Numbered from the stretch's first letter, positions 33,688-42,834 are shown. The stretch: 64,000 nt of DNA from Bacteroidota bacterium (GCA_026391835.1 JAPLDF010000038.1:1-64000), one strand, 5' to 3'. Numbers and translations: made by a program. Notes: generated by a model from the letters alone, not told the origin.

Positions 33688-35026
33688 AAAATGTTATGGC
33701 TTTTCCCTGGTAAAAATCCAGTATCTTCCTCTTGAAAATATAATCGTATTTCGCCTGGATGAGATTCGATTGCGATTGTGTAAAGTTGTTCTTCTGGATC
33801 AGGAAATCGGTGGCGCTCATCACCCCGACCGAATACTTCTTTTCGGCATTTTTATACACCGACTCTACTGCAGCAACCTGCAGTTTCGTGGCTTCGTACT
33901 TTTTTACCGAGGCACGCATGTCGGTATATGTTTGCTCAACATTTTTCCGCAACACATTTTTAACGTTCTGTTCATTCAGCCGGGTGGTAAGCAGGTTGAT
34001 CCTGGCCCGTTCGATGTTGCTCCTGGTCGCGCGGTTGCTGTATATCGGGATGGACACCCCCATGGAAAACGACTGGCCGAGGTTGTCCCACATCTGCTGA
34101 AAAAAGGGATATCCCTGCTGATTTACCTCGCCTCCCTTTTTACGGCTCGAAGCATAGTTGGAACTCATGTTGGCACCCAGGCTGACCCGGGGCCAGTATG
34201 CACCCTGCGAAACTTTCAGCGCCATCTCCGAAGCGCTTGTTCTCAGTGAAGCACCGGTGATCTGGGGTTGCACGGCCAGCGACTTCTGGTAGATCTCGGC
34301 ATTGGTTTCAAGCACTCCCGCCGCCGATTCATCCATGGCGGGCACTTCCACCTCGAAATTATCGGTGACGGGGATATCCATGAGCTGCATCAGGGTCACT
34401 TTGGCGAGGTCAAGCTGGTTTTGTGCCGTGATCACGGCAAGGTTGTCGGTAGCAAGCTGCGATTGTATCTGCAGCAGGTCACTTTCGGGCGACTTGCCTG
34501 CATTCACCATCTTCCCTGTCCGCTCAACCTGCGCGGCGGTGGCTTCTTCCTGGCTTTTGGCGGCTGCAAGAATTTCGGCCGAAAAAAGCACCTGGAGGTA
34601 CCCCGTGGTGATGTTGAGGGTCACGTCATTTTTCGCCTTCTCGATATCATACTGACCTGCCTGCACACTCAGCCGGTTTTGCCGGATGGTATTGTTGTTC
34701 TGCAATCCGTTGAAGAGATTGTAACTGCTGCTCACGCCAAGGTTTGTCGAGTGGAAACCTTCCGTTACATATGAGTACGTGGTAGGATCGACACTTTTAC
34801 CGACATTGAGCGCTTCATTGGCACTTGCACTCACGCTGGGTATCCGGTTTGCCTTTGACTGGGCCAGGCTTACCTTGTTGAGCTCGTTGCTCATGCGGCT
34901 CTGGTTAACAGTTATGTTCCGCTGAAGTGCCGTATCCAGGCATTGCTGAAATGTCCAGGGTTTGGTCTGTGCCCCGGCCAGTTCCGCGGTGAGCAGAAGG
35001 ATAAAAAGCAAAATTTTAGTTTTCAT
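33686..35026 (-). CDS. TolC-family outer-membrane efflux protein
   Basis: 446 residues from ATG 35026, with a signal peptide (ILLFILLLTAELAGAQ). It has the two OEP repeats of TolC: long alternating helices with coiled-coil character (DIEKAKNDVTLNITTGYLQVLFSAEILAAAKSQ region and NLLTTRLNEQNVKNVLRKNVEQT region) and strands rich in Ser/Asn/Tyr that build the barrel. It gives the outer-membrane exit for the MacA/MacB-type pump encoded next. It is first in the efflux set, with the two-component genes upstream. Confidence 0.93.
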   Translation of the reverse strand: MKTKILLFILLLTAELAGAQTKPWTFQQCLDTALQRNITVNQSRMSNELNKVSLAQSKANRIPSVSASANEALNVGKSVDPTTYSYVTEGFHSTNLGVSSSYNLFNGLQNNNTIRQNRLSVQAGQYDIEKAKNDVTLNITTGYLQVLFSAEILAAAKSQEEATAAQVERTGKMVNAGKSPESDLLQIQSQLATDNLAVITAQNQLDLAKVTLMQLMDIPVTDNFEVEVPAMDESAAGVLETNAEIYQKSLAVQPQITGASLRTSASEMALKVSQGAYWPRVSLGANMSSNYASSRKKGGEVNQQGYPFFQQMWDNLGQSFSMGVSIPIYSNRATRSNIERARINLLTTRLNEQNVKNVLRKNVEQTYTDMRASVKKYEATKLQVAAVESVYKNAEKKYSVGVMSATDFLIQKNNFTQSQSNLIQAKYDYIFKRKILDFYQGKAITF

Positions 35027-35051
35027 TTGTATAAAATAACAGCATTTAATC

Positions 35052-35100
35052 ACCCTCCACGTCCCCCTCTCCCGGGGGAGAGGGGGTGCAGGGGGTGAGG
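35052..35100. repeat. CCCCCTCTCCC palindrome
   Basis: CCCCCTCTCCC at 35063-35073 faces GGGAGAGGGGG at 35076-35086, followed by GCAGGGGGTGAGG that pairs with CACCCTCCAC to the left. A widespread style of intergenic palindrome in environmental bacteria; here it lies between the response-regulator stop and the TolC gene. Confidence 0.65.
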
Positions 35101-35104
35101 CATT

Positions 35105-35833
35105 TCAATCCAATGGTTTTTCGTAGTTAATGATCTTATAAAGCTGATCACGGTAATGTTCACTGATCGGAATTTCCTTTTTCCCGATGGTAAGCATGTG
35201 TTTTTGTATGAAGTCGATTTTGTTGAAAGCCACGATAAACGAGCGGTGTACCCGGATAAAATCGTGTGCGGGGAGTTTTTCCTCCAGCGCCTTCATGCTG
35301 ATCTGTGTAACGACAGGCTTTTCGCCGGCATATATCTTTACATAGTCCTTTAATCCCTCAACATAGAGGATGTCTTTCAGGTTGATCTTATAAAGTTTGT
35401 AGTCGGCTTTGACAAAAAGGTAATTCGGGGAGGCTACGATTTCTTTTGCACTTGGATGAACCGAGGCACGGTCGCGCAGGTCGATGTATTCGCGCACCTT
35501 GTTTACCGCCTTCAGGAACCGCTCAAATGCATATGGTTTCAGCAGGTAGTCGATCACATCGAGATCAAAGCCGTCGGTGGCATATTTTGAAAAAGCCGTC
35601 GTAAAAATAACCAGGGGCTTGTGATGCAAACTCCTGAGCAGCTGGATCCCGGAGATGTCGGGCATCTGGATATCCAGGAACAACAGGTCGACGGGCTGGC
35701 TGCGCAATACTTCCATCGCCTCCATGGCGCTCCGGCAGGTTTGAACCAGTTCCAGGAAGGGCACTTTTTTTATGTTGTCTTCGAGCAGGTCGAGGGCAAG
35801 CATCTCATCATCGATGGCAAGGCAGCGTATCAT
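35105..35833 (-). CDS. LytTR-family response regulator (second pair)
   Basis: 242 residues. The receiver domain has Asp8-Asp9, phosphorylation site Asp54 (LLFLDIQMPDISG), FTTAFSKYA and the LLKPYAFERF switch region. The LytTR domain from about residue 140 contains ILYVEGLKDYVKI and FIRVHRSFIVAFNKI. It starts three bases after the stop of the LytS-type kinase, and is the cognate output of that kinase. It probably regulates the efflux genes downstream (inference from position). Confidence 0.93.
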   Translation of the reverse strand: MIRCLAIDDEMLALDLLEDNIKKVPFLELVQTCRSAMEAMEVLRSQPVDLLFLDIQMPDISGIQLLRSLHHKPLVIFTTAFSKYATDGFDLDVIDYLLKPYAFERFLKAVNKVREYIDLRDRASVHPSAKEIVASPNYLFVKADYKLYKINLKDILYVEGLKDYVKIYAGEKPVVTQISMKALEEKLPAHDFIRVHRSFIVAFNKIDFIQKHMLTIGKKEIPISEHYRDQLYKIINYEKPLD

Positions 35834-35836
35834 CCT

Positions 35837-36865
35837 TTAAAAATGAATATCCAGTTCCACTTTGTATTGACCGCCATCGTCGCTGATCTTCAGATGGTGT
35901 TTCCCGGGGTATAAAAGCTCAAGCCTGCGCATCACGTTTTTCAGGCCAATCCCCGAACCCTGTTCGTCCGTGCTTCCATGGCGCTTTGCAATATGGTTTT
36001 CCACAACAAATGAAAGTGTCTGCCCGGCGCAAATCAGGCGGATCTTAATTTCAGACAACCCCTTGTAACTAACCCCGTGTTTGAAGGCGTTTTCAACGAA
36101 CGGAATAAGCAGGAGGGGTTCTATTGAATACAATTCGGGCCGCCCTTCGGTTGAGAAATCAATTTTCACGGTTTCCGGCAAACGCAGCCGCTGCAGTTCA
36201 ATGTAGCTTTGCAGGTATTCCATCTCCTTCTCCAGGCTTACCTTCTCATCTTTTGAATCCTGCAGCATATACCGCATGATCTGGGAAAGTTTTATGATGG
36301 CATTTTCGGTTTCATCCGATTTCTTTCGGGCCAGGGAACAGATGTTGTTGAGGATGTTAAAAAGAAAATGCGGATTAACCTGCGATTTCAAAAAGGCGAG
36401 TTCGGATGAAAGCTTCTCCGCCTCCATCTCCTTCTTCTGGCGTTCGTTCTTGAACCACTCCATCGTGATGCGCACGGAACTGCTTAAAGCAAATGCCATC
36501 ACGGCCGGATAAAACGGGAAGAAAACCGTGCGCCAGAAGTTGAACGGGTGGTGGTGTTCAATGAGGCCGGAGGTGGAAACCGCAAAAAGGAGATTCAGTC
36601 CGCTGATGGCAATCAAACCAACCAGCAGCATCAGGAAATAGAAGCCTAACTTTTTTCGCAATAAAAAACGGGGGATCAGGAACAGGAAGTTGTAATAAAA
36701 ATAGGCAGCCATGAGCAACTGCTGAAACCATCCCATCAGCATGAACCGCTCCCGCCCGGTGGCCGATTCGATAAATACCAGTGGTACCAGCAAAAAGGCA
36801 ACCCATACCAGGATATGGATCAGTACAGTGTAGGACTTTGAGCGCAGGCCCGGAATTTCTTCCAT
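35837..36865 (-). CDS. LytS/YehU-type sensor histidine kinase (second pair)
   Basis: 342 residues: four membrane helices (roughly residues 12-33, 45-66, 75-98 and 112-133), a short coiled linker (NERQKKEMEAEKLSSEL), then the kinase with FLKSQVNPHFLFNILNNI (His166) and the ATPase motifs IPFVENAFKHG and GSGIGLKNVMRRLELLYPG. It closely resembles the kinase at 26713 in architecture. It is divergent from rpoN, and 144 bases separate the two starts. Confidence 0.93.
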   Translation of the reverse strand: MEEIPGLRSKSYTVLIHILVWVAFLLVPLVFIESATGRERFMLMGWFQQLLMAAYFYYNFLFLIPRFLLRKKLGFYFLMLLVGLIAISGLNLLFAVSTSGLIEHHHPFNFWRTVFFPFYPAVMAFALSSSVRITMEWFKNERQKKEMEAEKLSSELAFLKSQVNPHFLFNILNNICSLARKKSDETENAIIKLSQIMRYMLQDSKDEKVSLEKEMEYLQSYIELQRLRLPETVKIDFSTEGRPELYSIEPLLLIPFVENAFKHGVSYKGLSEIKIRLICAGQTLSFVVENHIAKRHGSTDEQGSGIGLKNVMRRLELLYPGKHHLKISDDGGQYKVELDIHF

Positions 36866-36995
36866 GGTTCAGACAGTTTTGGCGAAATTATTCAATTCCC
36901 TCTCAACTTTTTAACAAAATAGACAGTTCATCCGTTTTTAATGATTGGAAAGTTTTTTTCACCGATAAGGAAAATAACTTGGATGGATTAATTGT

Positions 36996-37003
36996 TATAT
37001 TTG
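36996..37003 (+). promoter_or_regulatory. Probable -7 element of rpoN
   Basis: TATATTTG is a perfect TAnnTTTG box that ends six bases before the rpoN ATG at 37010. With the usual distance from box to transcription start, the message would begin at or next to the start codon, so rpoN may be read from a leaderless transcript. Confidence 0.4.
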
Positions 37004-37009
37004 TCATCT

Positions 37010-38497
37010 ATGTTGAACCAGAAATTACAGCAACGGTTAATTCAGAAACTATCCCCCCAGCAGGTGCTGGTGATGCGTTTGCTGCAGGAACCCATCCTCT
37101 CGCTCGACCAGCGGATCAAGCAGGAGATCGAAGAAAACCCGGCACTTGAAGAAGCCAGCGCCGACGAAGACGAAGTTGACACATTCGACGAGGAGGGTAC
37201 CATCGATTCCATTGATTCGGATGAAGACGAATTCACGGAGGTTGACCCCCCGGCCTCTGCCGAAGATGAATTCACCTTTGAAGATTACGTGGATGAGGAG
37301 GAAATTCCTGAATACAGGCTGGTCGCCAACAACCAGAGTCCCGACGACGTTACCCGGGAAATTCCCATCATATCGGGCATCAGTTTCCAGGATTTCCTGA
37401 TCAGCCAGATCGGGTTGCATAAATTCACCGACAAACAGTACATCATCGCGGCCACCATCATCGGCAACCTCGATGAGTCGGGATACCTGTGCCGCGAGAT
37501 TCCGGCCCTCGCCGACGACCTGGCCTTTAACCAGGCCATTGAAGCCACGCATGAAGAGATCCTCGAAGTGCTGAAAATCGTCCAGTCCTTTGATCCGCCA
37601 GGCATAGCCGCCCGCAACCTCCAGGAGTGCCTGCTGATCCAGCTCGAACACAAACCCGACCGCACCTACACGACCGATCTTGCCGCTATCATCCTCCGCT
37701 TCTATTTCGACGAATTCAGTAAAAAACACTATGACAAGATCCTTCAGAAGGGCAACATCTCGGAAGATGAACTGAGGGAAGCCATTGCAGAAATCCAGAC
37801 GCTGAACCCCAAGCCGGGCAATACGATTTCGGAAGTGGCCCGCGACAGCCAGTACGTTGTGCCCGACTTCCTCATCACCAGCAACGACGGCATACTCGAA
37901 CTGACGCTCAACACAAGGTACACCCCCGAATTGTCGCTGAACCGCGATTACATCAGCATGCTGCACGAATATGGCGGTGCCCGGCACAAGACGGCGGAGA
38001 AAGACGCGCTGACGTTTATCAAACAAAAACTCGATTCGGCGCGCGGATTCATCGACGCCATCAGGCAGCGCCAGGAAACCCTGTACACCACCATGAAGGC
38101 CATCATGGATTACCAGCGTGAATATTTTCTTACAGGCGATGACACAAAGCTCAGGCCCATGATCCTGAAAGACATTGCCACCATTGTCTCTCTCGACATC
38201 TCTACCATTTCACGCGTCGCCAACAGCAAATATGTTCAGACTCCCTTCGGCACCCTGCTGCTGAAAAGCTTTTTCAGTGAATCGATGCTGAATACCGAAG
38301 GAGAGGAGATTTCGACCCGGGAGATCAAGAAGATCCTCCTGGACACGATCGATGCCGAAACAAAAGCCAAACCGCTTACCGACGACGAACTGGTTGACCT
38401 GCTGAAAGAAAAGGGCTACAATATTGCGCGCCGTACCATTGCAAAGTACCGCAAACAACTGAATATTCCCGTTGCGCGTCTCAGAAAAGAACTTTAA
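37010..38497 (+). CDS. rpoN: RNA polymerase sigma-54 factor
   Basis: 495 residues from ATG 37010 (MLNQKLQQRLIQKLSPQQ); the longer open frame upstream overlaps the promoter. Region I (1-50) is Gln/Leu-rich and needs an activator ATPase; region II (about 50-115) is very acidic (ASADEDEVDTFDEEG). The core-binding and DNA-binding parts follow, including the helix-turn-helix DISTISRVANSKYVQTPFG and the C-terminal RpoN box ARRTIAKYRKQL, both intact. It directs core polymerase to -24/-12 promoters. No sigma-54 activator gene was noticed in the window. Confidence 0.96.
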   Translation: MLNQKLQQRLIQKLSPQQVLVMRLLQEPILSLDQRIKQEIEENPALEEASADEDEVDTFDEEGTIDSIDSDEDEFTEVDPPASAEDEFTFEDYVDEEEIPEYRLVANNQSPDDVTREIPIISGISFQDFLISQIGLHKFTDKQYIIAATIIGNLDESGYLCREIPALADDLAFNQAIEATHEEILEVLKIVQSFDPPGIAARNLQECLLIQLEHKPDRTYTTDLAAIILRFYFDEFSKKHYDKILQKGNISEDELREAIAEIQTLNPKPGNTISEVARDSQYVVPDFLITSNDGILELTLNTRYTPELSLNRDYISMLHEYGGARHKTAEKDALTFIKQKLDSARGFIDAIRQRQETLYTTMKAIMDYQREYFLTGDDTKLRPMILKDIATIVSLDISTISRVANSKYVQTPFGTLLLKSFFSESMLNTEGEEISTREIKKILLDTIDAETKAKPLTDDELVDLLKEKGYNIARRTIAKYRKQLNIPVARLRKEL

Positions 38498-38501
38498 CCA
38501 C

Positions 38502-39116
38502 ATGATTGAGACAAAACTTGCCCGGGTGATCTCCTACCTGTTTCATCCGCTGATGATGCCCTGCTATGTGCTGGTTCTCCTGCTGAACCTGAACAGTTTC
38601 CTGGCACTGCCACTGCCGTTTTCATACAACATGGCGCTGTTTGCCGTCGTATTCCTGACCACCGTGCTTTTCCCGCTCTTTCTGACCTGGATGCTGTACC
38701 GCCTTGGAATAATCGCCTCCGTGTTCATGACGACAAAGGAAGAACGGACTTACCCGATCCTGGCCATCTCGGTATTTTACTACCTGACCTATTTCCTCCT
38801 GAGAGGGATCCATATATCCGCTATTTTCAGCTATTACATGCTGGGCGCCACCCTGCTGGCCATCATTTCGCTGATCCTGAATTTCTCCAGGAAAATCAGC
38901 CTCCACATGATCGGTATTGGCAGCCTTACCGGCCTGTTTCTCGGGCTCTCCCTAAATTTCGGGATCGATCTCCAAACCGAAATATTTTCGGGGATACTGC
39001 TGGCGGGAATCATCGGGTTTGCCCGGTTAAAAACAAACTCCCACCAGCCGGCCGAAATATATTCCGGCTTTGCAATGGGAGTAATTGTTATGACAGTTTT
39101 ACTGACGCTGCTCTGA
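38502..39116 (+). CDS. Polytopic membrane protein, remotely PAP2-like
   Basis: 204 residues from ATG 38502, five bases after rpoN, so probably co-transcribed. About six membrane helices. The segment ARLKTNSHQPAEIYSGFAMG resembles the SR..xxxSH..xxVxxG motif of PAP2 phosphatases and related permease-like proteins; the first Arg-containing motif is not clear, so catalysis is doubtful. The same rpoN-adjacent gene is seen in other Bacteroidota, as far as I recall. Function unknown. Confidence 0.75.
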   Translation: MIETKLARVISYLFHPLMMPCYVLVLLLNLNSFLALPLPFSYNMALFAVVFLTTVLFPLFLTWMLYRLGIIASVFMTTKEERTYPILAISVFYYLTYFLLRGIHISAIFSYYMLGATLLAIISLILNFSRKISLHMIGIGSLTGLFLGLSLNFGIDLQTEIFSGILLAGIIGFARLKTNSHQPAEIYSGFAMGVIVMTVLLTLL

Positions 39117-39815
39117 TCAGAAGGGCATCAATACGAATCCAACCGATATCGGGTACATGTCGATACCCTTGTCTTTCAGGAAAATTTTGGAAAGGGAATA
39201 ATAGCCATTGACGTTAAACCACTTGTAACCAATACGCAACGTGGGTCCGTAGGCGAGTTTTTCAATATTCCGGATCCCCTTGAAGGAACTTTTCAGGGTG
39301 TTGGAGGTCCCCCAGAGATAGTCCTCGCCAACCCATTTCGAATGGGCATAGACCATATAACCAACCTTAAAGCCAATACCCACCGAAACTTTGCTTTTTG
39401 TTTTCAACCTGAATTCCACCGGGACTTCAATATAAGGCATGGTAAGTTTGCTGCGTTTGTGGCTGATATCATCCGGGATCCTGGAAAACTGGAGCGTATC
39501 TCCTCCCCTTTCATTAAAGTAATAGTTCCAGTAAAGGTTGTGGATGCTGATCTCCAGACCGATGGCGAAACTGAAATTGCTTTTCCCGAAGGGCATGTTG
39601 TAGGTGCCAAATACCTGTACGCCCTGGTTAATGGTGCGTGTCTTCATCCCCGCCGGGGTGTTCATCCAGATATCGGTAAAGAGTCCGACACCAATGCTGA
39701 TGCGCTTTTTGGTTGATGCATTCACCACCTGCGCCATCCCGTAACGCGGGACCAGGAAGGTGATGCACAGCACGAATGCAGTGAGGGTGACCAGGATTTT
39801 ATTGACGCTTTTCAT
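39117..39815 (-). CDS. Outer-membrane beta-barrel protein
   Basis: 232 residues from ATG 39815, with a signal peptide (LVTLTAFVLCITFLVP, cleavage near GMAQ). The mature chain has alternating strands (KRISIGVGLFTDIW, FSFAIGLEISIHNLYW, KVSVGIGFKVGYMVYA, YPISVGFVLMPF) and an aromatic C-terminus, fitting a small eight- to ten-strand barrel (PorT/outer-membrane beta-barrel type). It is convergent with the preceding gene with no spacing (stops at 39116/39117). A -7 box at 39837-39844 supports its own transcription. Confidence 0.8.
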   Translation of the reverse strand: MKSVNKILVTLTAFVLCITFLVPRYGMAQVVNASTKKRISIGVGLFTDIWMNTPAGMKTRTINQGVQVFGTYNMPFGKSNFSFAIGLEISIHNLYWNYYFNERGGDTLQFSRIPDDISHKRSKLTMPYIEVPVEFRLKTKSKVSVGIGFKVGYMVYAHSKWVGEDYLWGTSNTLKSSFKGIRNIEKLAYGPTLRIGYKWFNVNGYYSLSKIFLKDKGIDMYPISVGFVLMPF

Positions 39816-39836
39816 AGGATGGATTTTTACCGGTTG

Positions 39837-39844
39837 CAAAAGTA
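39837..39844 (-). promoter_or_regulatory. Probable -7 element of the barrel gene
   Basis: The minus strand reads TACTTTTG, a perfect TAnnTTTG box, about 22 bases before the ATG at 39815. A TTTTG lies 24 bases further upstream, slightly beyond the normal spacing to a -33 element. Confidence 0.45.
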
Positions 39845-39888
39845 GCTAATAATAGGCTAGATAACGCTCAAAATGGCGGAAAATTGGT

Positions 39889-40797
39889 TCAGCCCCACAA
39901 GTTTTCCGGATAAATGCCAAGGCGTACCAGCTCACGGATGTTTTTTACGACCGTCCCGCGGTCTTCCCTGTAGGTCATCCCAAACCATTTTTCATCGCAA
40001 TGGAGAATCTTCACGGTGGCCTGCTGCGTCTTGATGAGCTCATTGACCACGCTCGGAATAAAAAATTCGGCTTTCAGGTTTGCCGCATTCGCCTGGATAA
40101 ACGCTTCAAATCCTTTGGCCAGGAAACTGAACAGGGATGGTGTAAACCCCCAGAAATTCATCGAAACGATGGTGTCGCCGGGGATCATCACATCCTGTTC
40201 CTGCTCATTCCTGTATGCAATCCCTGTTTCATTCCGCTCGATGCGGGTGCGTTCCACCACATTCACCAGCAGGGAATTTTCGTCGGGTTCACACACACCG
40301 CGTGAAACGGCTCCGAACTCCGACAGGGTATTTGCAACGCGGTAACCCACCATGCAATAGTCGGTGTTCCTGCCGGGGGTCCAGTCCTTGTAATAGGCTG
40401 CAAGGGTTTCGAATGCACCGCGGCCGTAAAAATCATCGGCATTGATCACTGCAAACGGCCCGTTGACTTTTCCGTCGGCCATCATCACGGCATGGCCGGT
40501 ACCCCATGGTTTGCTCCGGTTATCGGGAATGGTGATGCCTTCGGGCACCATCCAGGTTTCCTGGAACACATAGTCGATGGCAATCTTGTCGCGCAGGCGC
40601 TCCACGAACACCTCCTTGAACTCGTCTTCGATAGCCTCCTTGATGATGAAAATCACCTTGCCGAACCCGGCCCGGATGGCATCGTAAATGGAGTAGTCGA
40701 TGATGGTCTCGCCCGAAGGGCCAACCTGGTCAAGCTGTTTGAGGCCCCCGTAGCGGCTGCCCATGCCGGCAGCAAGAATTAACAGTGTTGGTTTCAT
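39889..40797 (-). CDS. Sugar-phosphate nucleotidyltransferase
   Basis: 302 residues of the NTP_transferase family. The signature loop LILAAGMGSRYGGLKQL binds the nucleotide; KPWGTGHAVMMA and INADDFYGRGAFE supply the base contact and metal-binding Asp pair. It activates a sugar-1-phosphate with a nucleoside triphosphate; the exact sugar cannot be read from sequence. The FucP-type permease just upstream (70 bases) is a frequent partner in Bacteroidota and suggests that an imported sugar is activated for glycan synthesis. No kinase or epimerase gene is adjacent. Confidence 0.88.
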   Translation of the reverse strand: MKPTLLILAAGMGSRYGGLKQLDQVGPSGETIIDYSIYDAIRAGFGKVIFIIKEAIEDEFKEVFVERLRDKIAIDYVFQETWMVPEGITIPDNRSKPWGTGHAVMMADGKVNGPFAVINADDFYGRGAFETLAAYYKDWTPGRNTDYCMVGYRVANTLSEFGAVSRGVCEPDENSLLVNVVERTRIERNETGIAYRNEQEQDVMIPGDTIVSMNFWGFTPSLFSFLAKGFEAFIQANAANLKAEFFIPSVVNELIKTQQATVKILHCDEKWFGMTYREDRGTVVKNIRELVRLGIYPENLWG

Positions 40798-40867
40798 ATT
40801 TCTTATTTAACCCGGTGAAGGGATTATATTCTTTTTTTAACCACAACAGGCACAGTAGTTTTGTTGT

Positions 40868-42217
40868 TTATTTCCACGAACGAAGTTTATGTCCTGACAA
40901 TGCATAATAAAAAATGAACATATAACAGGGAATGATGATCCAGTAGGCCTGCTGGGGGCTGAAAAGATCCACCATCCGGCCATAGAGCAACGGCAGCAGG
41001 GCTCCCCCGGCTATGGCCATGATCAGCAGCGAAGAGCCGATCTTTGTAAACCGGCCCAGCCCGTCGATGGCAAGCGGCCAGATGGCCGGCCACATGATGG
41101 CATTGGCAAGTCCGAGCAAAGCGATAAAGAAGACGGATAAATCAAATGGGAGCGTCAGCGAATATCCTGCAAATGCCATCGAAAAGGTTGCCTGGCAGTG
41201 AATCCCGGCAGTTATAATGGCCAGGACGCCAAAGACAATTCCCAGGAATGCCGAGATCATCAGCGCCTTCTCCTGTTTCAGGTATTTTGGAATGGTGATG
41301 ATGCCGATAATATATCCCAGAACCATGGCGATGAGGGTGTAGGAGGCGAAATATTTTGACAGTTCAAACGTAAATCCCTGGGCTTTTCCATAGTTGATGA
41401 TGGTGTCGACGGCAACCACCTCCACTCCTACATAAACAAAAATGGCCACGACGCCCAGCACCAGTTGGGGAAACTGGAAAACGCTCTTCTTCCCGGCATT
41501 GGCAGTGGAGGTTGAAACGTCCTCCTTGTCGGTATCGATGTCGGGAAGCGCCGAAAATCGCAGTAAAACGGCAAGAATGACCAGCACCACGGCCATGATG
41601 ATGTAGGGCAGGATGATCCGCCCGGCCAGTTCGTTGAGCATGGTGTTCTTTTGAAGTTCATCCATCGCACCAAGCAGGGTTTTGTCATACCGGTCCATCC
41701 CCTTCAGCACGATGGCGCCCAGGATGAGCGGACTGATGACGCCTGCGATTTTATTGCAGATCCCCATGATGCTGATGCGTTTTGCAGCACTTTCGAGCGG
41801 CCCCAGGATGGTGACATACGGGTTGGAGGCGGTTTGCAAAACAGCCAGGCCGGTGCCCTGGACAAAAAGACCGGTAAGGAACAAGCCGTACATCCTGGAA
41901 TAGGCTGCCGGGATAAAGATCAGTGCACCGATGGCCATCAGCACTAGCCCAAGCGACATCCCGTTTTTAAACCCGGTTTTATGCAGCACGAACGACGAGG
42001 GGATCGCCATCACGAAATAGGAGATGTAGAATGCAAACGCGACGAAATAGGATTCGAAATTGTTTTTTTCACAGGCAATTTTCAGGAAGGGGATCAGCAC
42101 CGAATTGAGCCAGGTAACAAACCCGAAGATGAAGAAAAAAATGCCGATGATGGTGATCGAAAGGATATAATTACCCTTTGACCGGTCGGTGAGCGGTAAT
42201 CCTGCCTGTTGTGCCAT
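40868..42217 (-). CDS. FucP/GluP-type sugar:proton symporter (MFS)
   Basis: 449 residues, 12 membrane helices, inner membrane. It belongs to the FHS family of the major facilitator superfamily: FVTWLNSVLIPFLKIAC in helix 1, QTASNPYVTILGPLESAAKRI after helix 4, and FIALLGLANAIMWPAIWPLAI in helix 10 match fucose/glucose/galactose permeases. An 18-residue acidic/Ser-rich loop follows helix 6. Start MAQQAGLPLTDRSKG is typical. It heads a two-gene unit with the nucleotidyltransferase. A TATTTTTG box (42259-42266, minus) is its likely -7 element. Confidence 0.92.
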   Translation of the reverse strand: MAQQAGLPLTDRSKGNYILSITIIGIFFFIFGFVTWLNSVLIPFLKIACEKNNFESYFVAFAFYISYFVMAIPSSFVLHKTGFKNGMSLGLVLMAIGALIFIPAAYSRMYGLFLTGLFVQGTGLAVLQTASNPYVTILGPLESAAKRISIMGICNKIAGVISPLILGAIVLKGMDRYDKTLLGAMDELQKNTMLNELAGRIILPYIIMAVVLVILAVLLRFSALPDIDTDKEDVSTSTANAGKKSVFQFPQLVLGVVAIFVYVGVEVVAVDTIINYGKAQGFTFELSKYFASYTLIAMVLGYIIGIITIPKYLKQEKALMISAFLGIVFGVLAIITAGIHCQATFSMAFAGYSLTLPFDLSVFFIALLGLANAIMWPAIWPLAIDGLGRFTKIGSSLLIMAIAGGALLPLLYGRMVDLFSPQQAYWIIIPCYMFIFYYALSGHKLRSWK

Positions 42218-42258
42218 GGAAACGAAATTGGTGAGGGCTTCTGCCAGAATATTTCAGG

Positions 42259-42266
42259 CAAAAATA
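42259..42266 (-). promoter_or_regulatory. Probable -7 element of the sugar permease
   Basis: The minus strand reads TATTTTTG (perfect TAnnTTTG), about 41 bases before the ATG at 42217. Confidence 0.4.
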
Positions 42267-42340
42267 GTTAATTAAGTCGTTATTAATCATTTTAGCTGGA
42301 ACTTATCATTGTTCGTGGATACTTTATCATCTTTTCTGCA

Positions 42341-42800
42341 GAAGGTATTACGATTTTCCCGGGAAATGTAAAATCTGTACATTGATTTTACTTTGAATTC
42401 TCTCCAATTTTGAACCCAACAGGATTCATTGGCTGATTTTTAGCTGTTAAGCACTGTCGCAATCATCGCAACACCATGTTCTGTAAAAGCATATGGTAAA
42501 TACGATGAATGTTTCAGACTGGAGAACCGGTGCCAATTTGTCACCAGTTCATTTGTTTCTTTAAGATTCAACTGAAACATGAACTCAATCGGGAAACGGT
42601 CCAGATTTCTTTTTACCTGTCGGTTCAGATATTTTGTTTCCACACCATAAATTACCGCCAGATCTCGATCAATCATTACGCGATTGCCACGAATCATTAA
42701 AATAAAATGTTCTATCCCTTCAGGGGTAATCACTTCTTCCATACCTTTTTTCTGTTTAATCGGCTTTTCAGGAAAAGGTAATACGATGTTCTCGAAAATT
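42341..42800. repeat. Imperfect direct repeats flanking the ORF6N remnant
   Basis: 42341-42367 (GAAGGTATTACGATTTTCCC) and 42774-42800 (AAAGGTAATACGATGTTCTC) agree at about 21 of 27 positions in the same orientation and bracket the ORF6N fragment. Both encode I-V-(I/L)-P followed by E-K-x-I on the minus strand. Confidence 0.45.
42440..42742 (-). pseudogene. Truncated ORF6N-domain protein
   Basis: 100 residues that match the N-terminal ORF6N domain found in phage and mobile-element proteins: RGNRVMIDRDLAVIYGVETK, VKRNLDRFPIEFMFQLN and LPYAFTEHGVAMIATVLNS. In intact members the chain continues from VLNS into a helix (SERAIQVN type) and a C-terminal region; here a stop follows immediately. The frame is also open upstream of the ATG (ENIVLPFPEKPIKQ). 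Similar coding (GKIVIPSAEKMIK) recurs after the stop at 42337-42370, so the locus looks like a remnant of a duplication or element. The domain may bind DNA. Not clearly a working gene. Confidence 0.75.
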
Positions 42801-42808
42801 TTTACAAC

Positions 42809-42834
42809 TCAGGTGCGCAGAAATACGCACCTGA
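42809..42834. repeat. Perfect 9-bp stem hairpin
   Basis: TCAGGTGCG (42809-42817) and CGCACCTGA (42826-42834) form an exact 9-bp stem with an 8-base loop. There is no T-tract, so it is not a classical terminator. It lies in the 228-base gap between the ORF6N remnant and the exported protein. Confidence 0.5.

Noticed and set aside
42440-42742. Prophage or integrated element around the ORF6N fragment
   Set aside because: No integrase, structural genes or attachment-site pair were found; the fragment is isolated between normal chromosomal genes.
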